Source: Rhodanobacteraceae bacterium
Lineage (GTDB): Bacteria; Pseudomonadota; Gammaproteobacteria; Xanthomonadales; Rhodanobacteraceae
Direction of reading: 5' to 3'
NCBI GenBank assembly: GCA_030123585.1
Contig: CP126120.1
Coordinates: forward strand, 1,401,254-1,465,253
DNA length: 64,000 nucleotides
Part shown: one piece after another, positions 1 to 8,580 of the stretch
How the letters are laid out: each line of letters begins with the position of its first letter
Position numbering within the stretch: position 1 is the stretch's first letter
Notes under the pieces: generated by a model
Databases searched by the model: none
The model's input: only the letters and a program-made list of their open reading frames with translations
Told to the model about the DNA's origin: nothing
Made by a program: the position numbers and the translations under genes

Positions 1-358
1 CGTGGATCAAGCGATCGATCAGGTTGCCCAGCGCACCGCCGATGATCAGCGCCACCGGCAACGCGGTGCGCCAGTCGCGGCGCGGCGTGCGGGCCAGCCA
101 CACACCCAGGCCGATGCACACCACCACCGCGAGGATGCCGAACAGCCACGTCTGCCAGCCCGACGAATCGGAGAGGAAATTGAAAGCCGCACCGCGGTTG
201 AACGCCAGCGTCCAGTTCAGCACGTGCGGGATCACCTGGTGCGGCATGTACGGCACCAACGTCTCGCGCACCACGAACTTGGTGATCTGATCCAGCACGA
301 TCACCAGCACGGACACGGCCAACCAGGCCAGCGCGTTGGGTTGGGGCAGCTTGCTCAA
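1..358 (-). CDS. lspA: Signal peptidase II (lipoprotein signal peptidase), 3' end outside the window
   Basis: Inner-membrane aspartic protease that removes the signal peptide of prolipoproteins after diacylglyceryl transfer. Reading the minus strand from a TTG start at 358, preceded by AAGGAA as ribosome site, gives about 119 residues: a first membrane helix (LAWLAVSVLVIVLDQITK), the conserved FNRGAAFNFL segment, further hydrophobic helices and the family motif GGALGNLIDR, whose Asp is one of the two catalytic aspartates. The second catalytic Asp (usually in a VVDF-type motif) lies beyond base 1, so the gene is cut by the window edge; the family is normally about 160-170 residues. The motif makes the family call firm; the TTG start is an inference from the ribosome site. 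Confidence 0.93.
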   Translation of the reverse strand, partial: MSKLPQPNALAWLAVSVLVIVLDQITKFVVRETLVPYMPHQVIPHVLNWTLAFNRGAAFNFLSDSSGWQTWLFGILAVVVCIGLGVWLARTPRRDWRTALPVALIIGGALGNLIDRLIH

Positions 359-414
359 GCTTGTTTCCTTGCAGCGCGTCGAAGCAAGACGCGCATGATA
401 GCGGCGCGCTCGCG

Positions 415-1023
415 TCAACCCTCCTGCAGGACGGCCCGCGCGGCCGGCAGGATCGCGTCGACCCAGCGTGTGTATTGCGCGCCGGAAGGATGCAGGCCAT
501 CGGCGACCAGTTCGCCGCGGGATTCGGGTGTACGCGAAATCGTGGCGACATCCACCCAATGCGCGCCCGTCTTGTCGGTCTCGGAACACGCGGCTGCATT
601 GAAGCCGTCGATCTCGCGGGCAACCACCGCTGCATCGCGACCTTCGCGCGCTGCGAATGGCGTGACGCCCCAATCCGGAATCGACGCCACGATGAGGTGC
701 GCGGCATGGCCGCCCGCCAGCGCCACCGCGCGTTGCAGCAATGCATGGAACTGCGCGCGGTATTCGTCGAGCGACCGCCGCCGATACTGGTTGTTGACGC
801 CGATCAGCAACGTGACCAGATCGTAAGGCGGATCGAACGTCGCCGCATCCATCGCGGCGGACAACTCGTCTGTCGTCCAGCCGGTGGCGGCCAAGATCAC
901 CGGATCGGCGACGTCGATGCCTTGCTCGCGCAGCCGCGCCGTCAGTTGCGCCGGCCAGCGGTCGCCGGGCGCGACGCCTTCGCCGATGGTGTAGGAATCG
1001 CCCAGCGCAAGAAATGTGCTCAT
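415..1023 (-). CDS. SGNH/GDSL-family hydrolase (esterase/lipase-like)
   Basis: A 202-residue soluble hydrolase of the SGNH fold. Block I with the nucleophile Ser is ALGDSYTIGE (Ser10) and block V with the catalytic Asp and His is DGLHPSG (Asp175, His178), close to the C terminus as expected. The block with Asn is GVNNQYR. There is no signal peptide, so it is probably cytoplasmic. It lies downstream of the aminotransferase gene on the same strand, separated by a short palindromic repeat, so it may or may not share its transcript. The substrate cannot be told from sequence; small acyl esters are typical for the family. Confidence 0.85.
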   Translation of the reverse strand: MSTFLALGDSYTIGEGVAPGDRWPAQLTARLREQGIDVADPVILAATGWTTDELSAAMDAATFDPPYDLVTLLIGVNNQYRRRSLDEYRAQFHALLQRAVALAGGHAAHLIVASIPDWGVTPFAAREGRDAAVVAREIDGFNAAACSETDKTGAHWVDVATISRTPESRGELVADGLHPSGAQYTRWVDAILPAARAVLQEG

Positions 1024-1027
1024 CGCG

Positions 1028-1100
1028 AGACTCGTACCCTCACCCCAGCGCTACGCGCTCGGCGCTTCGCGCCGCCTCTCCCATGGGGAGAGGGGAGAAC
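1028..1100. repeat. Interspersed palindromic repeat (CCCTCACCCC...CCTCTCCC type)
   Basis: Intergenic sequence with the inverted pair CCTCTCC/GGAGAGG around CATG and a flanking CCCTCACCCC, plus a second small palindrome (GGCGCTTCGCGCC). The same kind of sequence occurs between purE and purK (25800-25823) and, as variants, inside hrpA and murD2. It sits between two genes on the same strand and could act as a transcript-stabilising or terminating hairpin. Confidence 0.6.
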
Positions 1101-1101
1101 A

Positions 1102-2346
1102 TCACGCCACTCGGGCCGTGGGTTGCTCTTCAGCCATCCGCCCCAGCACGCGTTCGATGCGCGCAAACACGTCGGCGATCTGCGCGGGTTCCGGCAGCAG
1201 CGTGATGCGGAAGTGGCGGCTGTCCGCGAGGTTGAAGCTGGAACCCGGCACCACCAGCGCGTGTTCCTCGTCCAGCAAACGCAGCGCGAATTCGTTGTCG
1301 TCGAAATCCGGCAGCACACCGGCGCGCACCGCCGGGAAGGCGTACAGCGCGCCTTCGGGCGCCACGCATTCGAGGAAGCGGCTGCGCGCGACGCCTTCCA
1401 GCACGGCGCGGCGCGCCTCGTGCAAGCGGCCACCCGGCGCGGTCAGCACGGAAATCGTGTCGAGGCCGGCCAGCGCGGGTTCGATCGCCCACTGCGCGGG
1501 CACGTTGGCGCACAGGCGCAGCGCCGCCAGCAACTGCAACGCATCGCGGTACGCCTCGACGTGTTCGCCGCGTCCCGACAGCGTGGCCCAGCCGATCCGG
1601 AAGCCGCACGCGCGGTGCACCTTGGACAAGCCGGCGAAGGTCACGCACGGAAGCCCGCCGGTCAGCGACGCCAGCGGCGTGAACGGCGCGTCGTCGTAAC
1701 GGACGTGGTCGTAGATTTCGTCGGAGAACAGCAGCAGGCCGCGGAGCGCAGCGATCCCGGCGATGCGCTCCAGCAACGCACGCGGATAGCACGCGCCGGT
1801 CGGATTGTTGGGATTGATCAGCACGATCGCGCGGGTGCGCGGACCGCACAGGGATTCGATTTCGTCCGGATCGGGCAGGTGCGCGCGCGCGGCCCGGCAC
1901 GCGTAGTAGCGCGGCGTGCCGTCGTTGAGGATGGTCGCGGCGCTCCACAGCGGATAGTCCGGCGCCGGCAACAACACCTCGTCGCCGGGATTCAGCATCG
2001 CGCGCAGCGACAGGTCGATCAGCTCGCTGACGCCGTTGCCGATGAACACCCGCTCGATGCCGTCCGCGTCCACGCCGCGCGCGCGTTGCTGCGCCAGGAT
2101 CGCCGCGCGCGCCGATTCCAGGCCTTGTTCGTGGCAATAGGCATCGCTGTCCGCGAGGTGCGCGGTAATCGCCGCGGTGAGGTGCGCAGGCGCGCGGAAC
2201 CCGAACCGGCCGGGATTGCCGATGTTGAGCTTCAGCACGTCGTGGCCGGCGGCTTCCAGCGCGCGGGCATGGCGCGCGAGCGCGCCGCGGATCTCGTAAC
2301 GGACTTCGGCAAGGTGCAAGCTGGGCTGAATGGCGGAGGGGCGCAT
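1102..2346 (-). CDS. alaA: PLP-dependent aminotransferase, AlaA (alanine-pyruvate) type
   Basis: A 414-residue fold-type I class I/II aminotransferase, cytoplasmic. Visible family marks: KLNIGNPGRFGF near residue 40, the NPNNPTG loop (178-184), SDEIYDHVRY (208-217) and the PLP-binding Lys242 in AGLSKVHRACGFRIGW. The arrangement resembles AlaA, which makes alanine from pyruvate and glutamate; the stretch after the Schiff-base Lys (SKxxRxxGFRxGW) is typical of that group. Other small amino acids are possible substrates. The start at 2346 has only a weak ribosome site. The gene is divergent from rsgA, with about 90 bases between them. Confidence 0.85.
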   Translation of the reverse strand: MRPSAIQPSLHLAEVRYEIRGALARHARALEAAGHDVLKLNIGNPGRFGFRAPAHLTAAITAHLADSDAYCHEQGLESARAAILAQQRARGVDADGIERVFIGNGVSELIDLSLRAMLNPGDEVLLPAPDYPLWSAATILNDGTPRYYACRAARAHLPDPDEIESLCGPRTRAIVLINPNNPTGACYPRALLERIAGIAALRGLLLFSDEIYDHVRYDDAPFTPLASLTGGLPCVTFAGLSKVHRACGFRIGWATLSGRGEHVEAYRDALQLLAALRLCANVPAQWAIEPALAGLDTISVLTAPGGRLHEARRAVLEGVARSRFLECVAPEGALYAFPAVRAGVLPDFDDNEFALRLLDEEHALVVPGSSFNLADSRHFRITLLPEPAQIADVFARIERVLGRMAEEQPTARVA

Positions 2347-2436
2347 GGCTGCAAACGTCCTTGGGATCGGGCATCCTAGCGGCGATTACGGTGTGCGGAA
2401 ATACCTTCAATCCTTCCGGTCCGGCGATTCCACGCC

Positions 2437-3498
2437 ATGAAACCCGCCTCTTCGCATTCGGCGTCCGCCATGCAACGCATCGGCTGGCAGGGCAAGCTTC
2501 CGGCGCTTTCCGCCGGGCAATCGCTGGCGCGCGTCTCGGCCCAGCACCGCGCGGGCTACGAAGTCCACGACGGCGAACACGCCTTCAATGCGCAACCCGC
2601 GCCCAGGTTCCTGAAACGCAACCTCGACCCCGCCGAGCGTCCCGCGGTCGGCGATTTCGTGATCGTCGAGGCCGGCACGCCACCGCACATCGTGGAAGTG
2701 CTGCCGCGGCGCGGCACACTCGAACGCGCGGCGGCGGGCGAACGCTATGCACGCCAGATCATCGCGACCAACCTCGACCTCGTGCTGGTGCTGACCGGGC
2801 TCGACGGCGATTTCAACGCCGCGCGCATCGAACGCTACCTCGCGCTGATCGAAGGCTCCGGCGCGCGCGCGGTGGTGGTGCTGACCAAGCGCGACAAGGT
2901 GGATGACGCGGAAGCCGACGCGGCGCTGGCGGCGCTGCGCGAACGCCTGCCCGCGGACACGCCCGTACTCGCGATCAACGGCAAGGACGCGGCCAGCGTG
3001 GCGGCGCTCGCCCCGCATCTCGCGCCCGGCGTCACCGCCGCGCTGGTCGGCTCGTCTGGCGCCGGCAAGTCCACCCTCACCAACACGCTGCTGGGCGAAG
3101 ACCGCATGGCCACCGCCGCGACCCGCACCGGCGACGATCACGGCCGCCATACCACCACGCATCGCGCGCTGCTCGCGCTGCCTTGCGGCGCCTGCCTGAT
3201 CGACACCCCCGGCATGCGCGAACTGAAGCTGACGGGCGACGAGGAGCTCGGGCTGTTTGACGACATCGATGCGCTGACCGAGCAATGCCGCTTCGCCGAC
3301 TGCAGCCACGGCAACGAGCCCGGCTGCGCGGTGCGCGAGGCCCTGGACGCCGGCGAGCTCGACCACGAGCGCTGGCGGCATTACCAAAAACTGCGCGACC
3401 AGCGCGAGGAACAGGCCGTGCGCTTCGCCGATCGCCTGCGCGGCAGCCACGAACCGATCCGTCCGCAACGCCGCCGCGACTGGCAGGAACGCGAGTAG
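2437..3498 (+). CDS. rsgA: Small ribosomal subunit biogenesis GTPase RsgA
   Basis: Circularly permuted GTPase that binds and checks the maturing 30S subunit. Order of parts in the 353 residues: N-terminal OB fold; G4 motif TKRD (150-153); G1/P-loop GSSGAGKST (205-213); switch region with RTGDDHGRHTTT (230-241); G3 DTPG (256-259); and the C-terminal zinc site Cys284, Cys289, His291, Cys297. The permuted order G4-G1-G3 identifies the family. A second Met at codon 12 (2470) is an alternative start, as neither has a clear ribosome site. It is followed 10 bases later by the QEGLA peptidase gene, so both are probably one transcript. Confidence 0.96.
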   Translation: MKPASSHSASAMQRIGWQGKLPALSAGQSLARVSAQHRAGYEVHDGEHAFNAQPAPRFLKRNLDPAERPAVGDFVIVEAGTPPHIVEVLPRRGTLERAAAGERYARQIIATNLDLVLVLTGLDGDFNAARIERYLALIEGSGARAVVVLTKRDKVDDAEADAALAALRERLPADTPVLAINGKDAASVAALAPHLAPGVTAALVGSSGAGKSTLTNTLLGEDRMATAATRTGDDHGRHTTTHRALLALPCGACLIDTPGMRELKLTGDEELGLFDDIDALTEQCRFADCSHGNEPGCAVREALDAGELDHERWRHYQKLRDQREEQAVRFADRLRGSHEPIRPQRRRDWQERE

Positions 3499-3508
3499 CG
3501 GCCCGGCC

Positions 3509-4762
3509 ATGCGCGCCGCCGCGCTTTCCGACGACCTGCAACGCTGCGCCGAGCTCGACCGGCGGCTGGTCGAAGCGGTGCGCGGCATCCGCGTCTTGTC
3601 CACCGTGGCGTGGCCGGCCAGGGTCGAGCGGCGCTTCCTGGAAGACCTGCAGCGCGGCCGCGAAATCCTGCCGCGCCTCGACTACCGCGCACCGGATCTT
3701 TCCGCGCAGCGCGCCGAACTCGCGGCGATTGCGTCTGCGGCCGACACGGCGCATCCGCTCGGGGCCTGGCTCGCGCGCAGCGCGGCCTCGTGGCAGACCG
3801 CCGCGCGCATGCTGGAAGCGGTCGGCACGGCGGGCGTCACCGCGCCGTCGGTCGAACTGTACGGCAAACCCGGCGACGCCCTGCCCGGCGGCGGCCAGAC
3901 CAACCTCGACGCCGCACGCTGGTTCCTGCAAATCGCCAGCGAGATGGACAACGGCGCCCCGCTGCCGGAAGCCGAATACTGCATTCCCGCCGAGACGCTG
4001 CAAGGCGAAGTGCAGGCCGAGGTCGATGCGTTTTTCGGCGACGGCGTGGTGCGGGTCGAAATCGACCCCGAACTCACCGCCAAGGCGGCCGCCGGCGCGA
4101 CCCGCATCCGCCTGCGCGGCGCGACCTGCTTTTCAGAATACGACCGCTCGCAACTGCTCGCTCACGAAGCGTTCGTGCACACCCTGACCGCGCTCAACGG
4201 TCGCGCGCAGCCGGTGCTGAAATCGCTGGCGCGCACCGCGCCGCGCGCGACCGCCACCCAGGAAGGGCTTGCGGTGTTCGCGGAACTGATGTCCGGCTCG
4301 ATCGACATCGCGCGCCTGCAGCGGATCAGCCTGCGCATCATGGCCATCGACATGGCGCTGGGCGGGGCGGACTTCATCGAGGTCTACCGCTGGTTCCGCG
4401 CGCACGGCCAGAACGAGGCCGACAGCTTCTTCTCCACCCAGCGCGTGTTCCGCGGCGTGCCGGTCACCGGCGGCGCGGCCTTCACCAAGGACAACGTGTA
4501 CCTCGCCGGCCTGCTCACCGTGCACACGTTCTTCCGCTGGGCCTTCAAGCGGCGGCGGCTGGACCTGATGCAGCACCTGTTCGCGGGCAAGCTGGCGCTG
4601 GACGACGCGCTCGCGCTCGGTCCCTGCTTCGCCGACGGCGCGCTCGCGCCGCCGAAATTCCTGCCGCCGTGGCTGCAGCGGTCGCAGGGCCTCGCCGCCA
4701 AGCTCGCGTTTTCGCTGTTCGCCAACCGCATCCGCATGGGCCGGATCGGCGAATGGGAGTGA
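3509..4762 (+). CDS. DUF1704 / QEGLA-motif metallopeptidase (MATCAP-like)
   Basis: A 417-residue protein of the family named in bacteria 'flavohemoglobin expression-modulating QEGLA motif protein', now linked to the MATCAP tyrosine carboxypeptidase fold. The zinc site is visible as His219-Glu220-x-x-x-His224 (AHEAFVHTL), with the third ligand expected in the QEGLA motif (Gln251-Ala255, TQEGLAVFAE). No signal peptide or clear membrane segment is present. It starts 10 bases after rsgA. The biological substrate in bacteria is unknown; a peptidase or amidase activity is an inference from the conserved zinc ligands. Confidence 0.85.
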   Translation: MRAAALSDDLQRCAELDRRLVEAVRGIRVLSTVAWPARVERRFLEDLQRGREILPRLDYRAPDLSAQRAELAAIASAADTAHPLGAWLARSAASWQTAARMLEAVGTAGVTAPSVELYGKPGDALPGGGQTNLDAARWFLQIASEMDNGAPLPEAEYCIPAETLQGEVQAEVDAFFGDGVVRVEIDPELTAKAAAGATRIRLRGATCFSEYDRSQLLAHEAFVHTLTALNGRAQPVLKSLARTAPRATATQEGLAVFAELMSGSIDIARLQRISLRIMAIDMALGGADFIEVYRWFRAHGQNEADSFFSTQRVFRGVPVTGGAAFTKDNVYLAGLLTVHTFFRWAFKRRRLDLMQHLFAGKLALDDALALGPCFADGALAPPKFLPPWLQRSQGLAAKLAFSLFANRIRMGRIGEWE

Positions 4763-4803
4763 ACGCGCCGCGTCCGCGGGACCCGCTGCGGTAAGCTTGC
4801 GGA

Positions 4804-6246
4804 ATGCTCAAGCTGGCAAACCTGATCGACGGCAAGCTCGCCGCGCCTGCAGGCGGCGCGTATCTCGACGTGTTCGAGCCCGCGACCGGCAAGGCGTATG
4901 CGCATTGTCCCGATTCCGATGCACGCGACGTGGAAGCCGCGGTCGCGGCGGCCGGACGCGCGGCGCCGGCATGGGCGGCGCTCGCGGCGGGCGAACGCGC
5001 GAAGCTTTTGCATCGGCTTGCGGATGCGGTCGAGGCACGGTTCGACGAACTCGCGTGCGAGGAATCGCGCGATTCCGGCAAGCCGGTGAAGCTCGCACGC
5101 AGCGTGGACATTCCCCGCGCGGTCGCCAACCTGCGCTTCTTCGCCGAAGCGATCACGCAATGGCCGGGCGAATCGCACGTCGATGCGCGCGCGATCAACG
5201 TCACCTTGCGCCAGCCGCTGGGCGTGGTCGGCTGCATTTCGCCGTGGAACCTGCCGCTCTATCTCTTCACCTGGAAGATCGCGCCGGCGCTCGCGGCCGG
5301 CAATACGGTCGTCGCGAAACCGAGCGAGATCACGCCGTTCACGGCGTTTCGTTTGTCTGAACTCGCGATCGAGTGCGGCTTGCCGCCCGGCGTGCTGAAC
5401 ATCGTGCACGGGCTGGGTCCCAAAGTCGGCCAGGCCATCGTCGAACATCCCAAGATCAAGGCCGTGTCGTTCACCGGCTCGACGCGCACCGGCGCGTTCA
5501 TCGCCGAGGCCGCGGCCAGGCAATTCAAGAAGGTGTCGCTGGAAATGGGCGGCAAGAACCCGGCCATCGTGTTCGCGGATGCCGATCTTTCCGACGTAAA
5601 CCTCGACACCATCGTGCGCTCGGGTTTTTCCAACCAAGGCGAAATCTGCCTGTGCGGATCGCGTTTGCTCATCGAGCGTTCAATCTACGCCGACTTCAAG
5701 CAGCGCTACCTCGGCAAGGTGAAGTCGCTGCGCGTGGGCGATCCCGACGACGAATCATCCGACCTCGGCGCGCTGGTGTCGCAGCCGCATTTCGAGAAGG
5801 TGAAGTCGTGCATCGCGCGCGCACGGAAAGAAGGCGGGAAGATCCTGTGCGGCGGCGATGCGGTGAAAGTCCCAGGTCGCTGCGCCGACGGCTGGTTCGT
5901 CGCGCCCACCGTGATCGAAGGCCTGCCGCAGGACTGCGCGACCAACCGCGAGGAAATCTTCGGCCCGGTGGTGACGCTGATCCCGTTCGATTCGGAGGAC
6001 GAGGCCATCGCGATCGCCAACGGCACCGACTACGGCCTCGCCGCCTCACTGTGGACGCGCGACCTTGCGCGCGCGCAGCGCGTGGCCGCGCGCATCGAGT
6101 TCGGGATCGTGTGGGTCAACTGCTGGATGCTGCGCGACCTGCGCACGCCGTTCGGCGGCGTCAAGCATTCCGGCATGGGCCGCGAGGGCGGCGTGGACGC
6201 GCTGCGCTTCTTCACCGAGCCCAAGAACGTCTGCATTGCAAGGTAA
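4804..6246 (+). CDS. 2-aminomuconic semialdehyde dehydrogenase (ALDH8-like)
   Basis: NAD-dependent aldehyde dehydrogenase, 480 residues, full family length. The oxyanion Asn149 (SPWNLP), cofactor Lys172 (AKPSE), general base Glu247 (LEMGGKNP) and nucleophile Cys282 (NQGEICLC) are all present. From memory of human ALDH8A1, the sequence follows that enzyme closely around these motifs and at the C terminus (PFGGxKxSGxGREG). That family oxidises 2-aminomuconic 6-semialdehyde in kynurenine/3-hydroxyanthranilate breakdown; 2-hydroxymuconic semialdehyde is the alternative substrate. Support for the kynurenine assignment comes from the aminomuconate deaminase gene 2.3 kb downstream (8577-9005), which catalyses the next step. 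The gene follows the QEGLA peptidase after 41 bases. Confidence 0.88.
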   Translation: MLKLANLIDGKLAAPAGGAYLDVFEPATGKAYAHCPDSDARDVEAAVAAAGRAAPAWAALAAGERAKLLHRLADAVEARFDELACEESRDSGKPVKLARSVDIPRAVANLRFFAEAITQWPGESHVDARAINVTLRQPLGVVGCISPWNLPLYLFTWKIAPALAAGNTVVAKPSEITPFTAFRLSELAIECGLPPGVLNIVHGLGPKVGQAIVEHPKIKAVSFTGSTRTGAFIAEAAARQFKKVSLEMGGKNPAIVFADADLSDVNLDTIVRSGFSNQGEICLCGSRLLIERSIYADFKQRYLGKVKSLRVGDPDDESSDLGALVSQPHFEKVKSCIARARKEGGKILCGGDAVKVPGRCADGWFVAPTVIEGLPQDCATNREEIFGPVVTLIPFDSEDEAIAIANGTDYGLAASLWTRDLARAQRVAARIEFGIVWVNCWMLRDLRTPFGGVKHSGMGREGGVDALRFFTEPKNVCIAR

Positions 6247-6413
6247 GTCGCTCGCTGCGCTCGCTGGAAGTCGCGCCTGCGGCGCTGTAAAGAGTAAAGG
6301 GTAAAGTCGTGCCGCCCAGTCGTGCGCTGTGGCTTTTACTCTTCACAGCGAACGCAGTGAGCGACTTCATCCTTTACCATTTATCCTTCACAGCGAACGT
6401 AGTGAGCGACTTC
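6245..6413. repeat. Imperfect long inverted repeat plus 28-bp direct repeat before the carbonic anhydrase gene
   Basis: A 22-base arm at 6245-6266 pairs with 6346-6367 at 20 of 22 positions, and inside it GTAAAGAGTAAAGG-like sequence pairs with CTTTTACTCTTCAC. The right arm belongs to a 28-base unit (6341-6368) that is repeated with one mismatch at 6386-6413, ending three bases before the carbonic anhydrase start codon. The AT-rich interior contrasts with the surrounding GC-rich genes. It looks like a small repeat element or a structured leader; no coding sequence is supported here. Confidence 0.7.
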
Positions 6414-6415
6414 GC

Positions 6416-7069
6416 ATGCCTTCACCCCAGGAACTGCTCGAAAACAACCGCCGCTGGTCGGCAGCGATTCGCGCGCAGGATCCCCACTTCTTCGAACGCC
6501 TGTCGAAACAGCAGACGCCGAAGTACCTCTGGATCGGCTGCTCGGATTCGCGCGTGCCGGCCAACCAGATCCTGGGCATCGACCCCGGCGAGGTGTTCGT
6601 GCACCGGAACATCTCCAACCTCGTGCTGCATTCGGACATGAATTGCCTGTCGGTGATGCAGTTCGCGGTGGACGTGCTGAAGGTCGAGCACATCATGATC
6701 ACCGGCCATTACGGCTGTGGCGGCGTCGGCGCGGCGCTCAAGGGCGACCGGCTGGGCCTGATCGACAACTGGCTGCGCTACATCGGCGACACGCTGGAAC
6801 GCCACCGCGCGCTGGTCGACGCGGTGCCGCCCGCGCAACGCCACGACCGCCTGTGCGAACTCAACGTGATCGAGCAGGTCGCCAACGCCTGCCACACCAC
6901 CATCGTGCGCGACGCGTGGGACCGCGGCCAGCCGCTCACCGTGCACGGCTGGTGCTACGGACTGTCGGACGGCCGCATCCACGAACTCGGGATAACCGTG
7001 CCACGGTTCGAAGCCCTCGAAGCCGGTTACTCGCAGGCGCTGGCGCGGCTGACTCCGTCGCCGGCATGA
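6416..7069 (+). CDS. can: Beta-class carbonic anhydrase
   Basis: Zinc enzyme interconverting carbon dioxide and bicarbonate in the cytoplasm; 217 residues from the ATG at 6416. The zinc ligands Cys42, His98 and Cys101 and the Asp44-Arg46 dyad are visible in WIGCSDSRVPA and GHYGCGGVG, at the same numbers as in E. coli Can, which supports this start. The frame stays open further upstream, but that extension only translates the direct repeat. It sits between the two aminomuconate genes; bicarbonate supply has no obvious link to them. The repeated leader just before the start codon may influence expression. Confidence 0.95.
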   Translation: MPSPQELLENNRRWSAAIRAQDPHFFERLSKQQTPKYLWIGCSDSRVPANQILGIDPGEVFVHRNISNLVLHSDMNCLSVMQFAVDVLKVEHIMITGHYGCGGVGAALKGDRLGLIDNWLRYIGDTLERHRALVDAVPPAQRHDRLCELNVIEQVANACHTTIVRDAWDRGQPLTVHGWCYGLSDGRIHELGITVPRFEALEAGYSQALARLTPSPA

Positions 7070-7137
7070 ACGTTTCGCCCCGCAACGAACCATCCGGGCC
7101 GGAATCCGGGTAACGTTCCATCATCCCGCGGAACCGC

Positions 7138-8580
7138 ATGAACGCCATGGTCCGTCTGCGCACCTTCTGCCTCGCCGCGCTGCTGCTGGCCGGATTCGCC
7201 GCGGCGGCGCCCGCGCATGCGCCAGCGACATGGCGCGAACAGCAGATCGAAGCGATGGACAAGTCGGACGCGATCATGAAGCGCGCGCACGATCTGAAAG
7301 GTCTGCTGGCGCAGTACCAGGTGATGCGACGCGCCTATGCGGCGGATGGCAAGCCCGCTTTTCGTGCGATTTTCGGTCAATACCTGTCCTGGTATCAGAC
7401 CTTCCTCGGCGACTACAAGGATGCCGAACTCAGTTTCTCCATCGACCAGAAACCGTTGCGCGACGACAACCCCTCGCCGCTCTCGCAACCCGGCTGGCAT
7501 CCGGTGCCGGCGCTCGACTACATTCCGCAACTCGCGAAAAAATACCGCGTGGTGTTCCTCAACGAGGCGCACAACATCGCGCTGACGCGCACGCTGACGG
7601 TGCGCCTGCTGAAGCCGCTGCGCGAGGAAGGTTTCAACGTGTTCGCGGTGGAGACCCTGTATGCGCCCGACATCCCCGCGCTCAACAAGCGCGGCTATCC
7701 CATTGCCCAAAGCGGCTTTTACACGCGCGAGCCGATCTATGCGGAAATGGTGCGCACCGCGTTGAAGCTGGGCTACAAGGTGGTCGCCTACGAGGCCGAT
7801 CCCGACCGCACGGGGGATGCGCGCGAAGCGCAGCAGGCCGAGCACCTGTGGAAGATCCTGAAAGACGATCCGCATGCGAAGCTGGTCGTCAATGCGGGTT
7901 ATGGGCACATCCAGAAAACCGGCCAGTTCCTCGGCGCGCAATCGATGGCCGAACACTTCATCAAGGACTCCGGCATCAATCCGCTATCGGTGGAACAGAC
8001 CGTCCTGATCCCGCACCTGGACCGCTCGATGGATCACCCGGATTACGACGCCATCACCGGCGCCGTGCACCCGGACCAGCCCATCGTGTTCGTGGACAAG
8101 GACGGCAAGCCGTGGTCGCTCAGGCCCGGCTACGACGTCAGCGTGATCTTCCCCGAAGAACGCTTCGCCAGCGGCCGTCCGACCTGGGCCGGGTTGTGGG
8201 GCGCGCGCGTCCCGTACCTCGTCAATGGCGCCGTCTGCCAGAACCACTGGCCCTGCCTGGTCTCGGCGTTTTATGCCGACGAGGGCGACGACGCGATTCC
8301 CGCCGACCGCATGGTGCTGGATCCGGTGTCGCTGATGACCATCGACGACGTCAAGATCACGCGGGGCGACTACAGCATCCCGATCGGCCAGCTCTACCTG
8401 CGTCCCGGCCAGCGTTACCGGCTGGTCATCAGCGGTGAGCGCGGCGAGCGGATCGGCACCACCACGATTGCGGTGTCCCGCACGTCGGGCGACCCTCCGG
8501 TATTGTCCGCGTTGCCGCCCGCGTCGGCGCGCGCGGCTTGCCCATCGGCGTCCTGCCCATCGACACCCGCCCAGCCATGA
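7138..8580 (+). CDS. Secreted ChaN/EreA-like protein of unknown function
   Basis: A 480-residue protein with a signal peptide (LRTFCLAALLLAGFAAAAPAHA, cut near residue 28). The middle contains VVFLNEAHN (residues 138-146), resembling the Gx-E-x-H strand motif of the ChaN/erythromycin-esterase/TIKI fold, and a later NAGYGHIQKTG resembling the second His motif of that fold. The C-terminal hundred or so residues look like a separate beta-rich domain. It is followed with an ATGA overlap by the aminomuconate deaminase gene, so the two are co-translated. I do not know a function; a hydrolase of the ChaN/EreA superfamily is a guess. A second Met at codon 4 is possible. Confidence 0.7.
   Translation: MNAMVRLRTFCLAALLLAGFAAAAPAHAPATWREQQIEAMDKSDAIMKRAHDLKGLLAQYQVMRRAYAADGKPAFRAIFGQYLSWYQTFLGDYKDAELSFSIDQKPLRDDNPSPLSQPGWHPVPALDYIPQLAKKYRVVFLNEAHNIALTRTLTVRLLKPLREEGFNVFAVETLYAPDIPALNKRGYPIAQSGFYTREPIYAEMVRTALKLGYKVVAYEADPDRTGDAREAQQAEHLWKILKDDPHAKLVVNAGYGHIQKTGQFLGAQSMAEHFIKDSGINPLSVEQTVLIPHLDRSMDHPDYDAITGAVHPDQPIVFVDKDGKPWSLRPGYDVSVIFPEERFASGRPTWAGLWGARVPYLVNGAVCQNHWPCLVSAFYADEGDDAIPADRMVLDPVSLMTIDDVKITRGDYSIPIGQLYLRPGQRYRLVISGERGERIGTTTIAVSRTSGDPPVLSALPPASARAACPSASCPSTPAQP

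Noticed and set aside
361..2379. Plus-strand open frame of 672 codons over the first minus-strand genes
   Set aside because: Arg/Gln-rich translation without motifs; the opposite strand encodes a clear SGNH hydrolase and aminotransferase.
6329..6415. N-terminal extension of carbonic anhydrase (containing LHSERSER twice)
   Set aside because: It only translates the 28-base direct repeat; the start at 6416 gives the standard zinc-ligand numbering.
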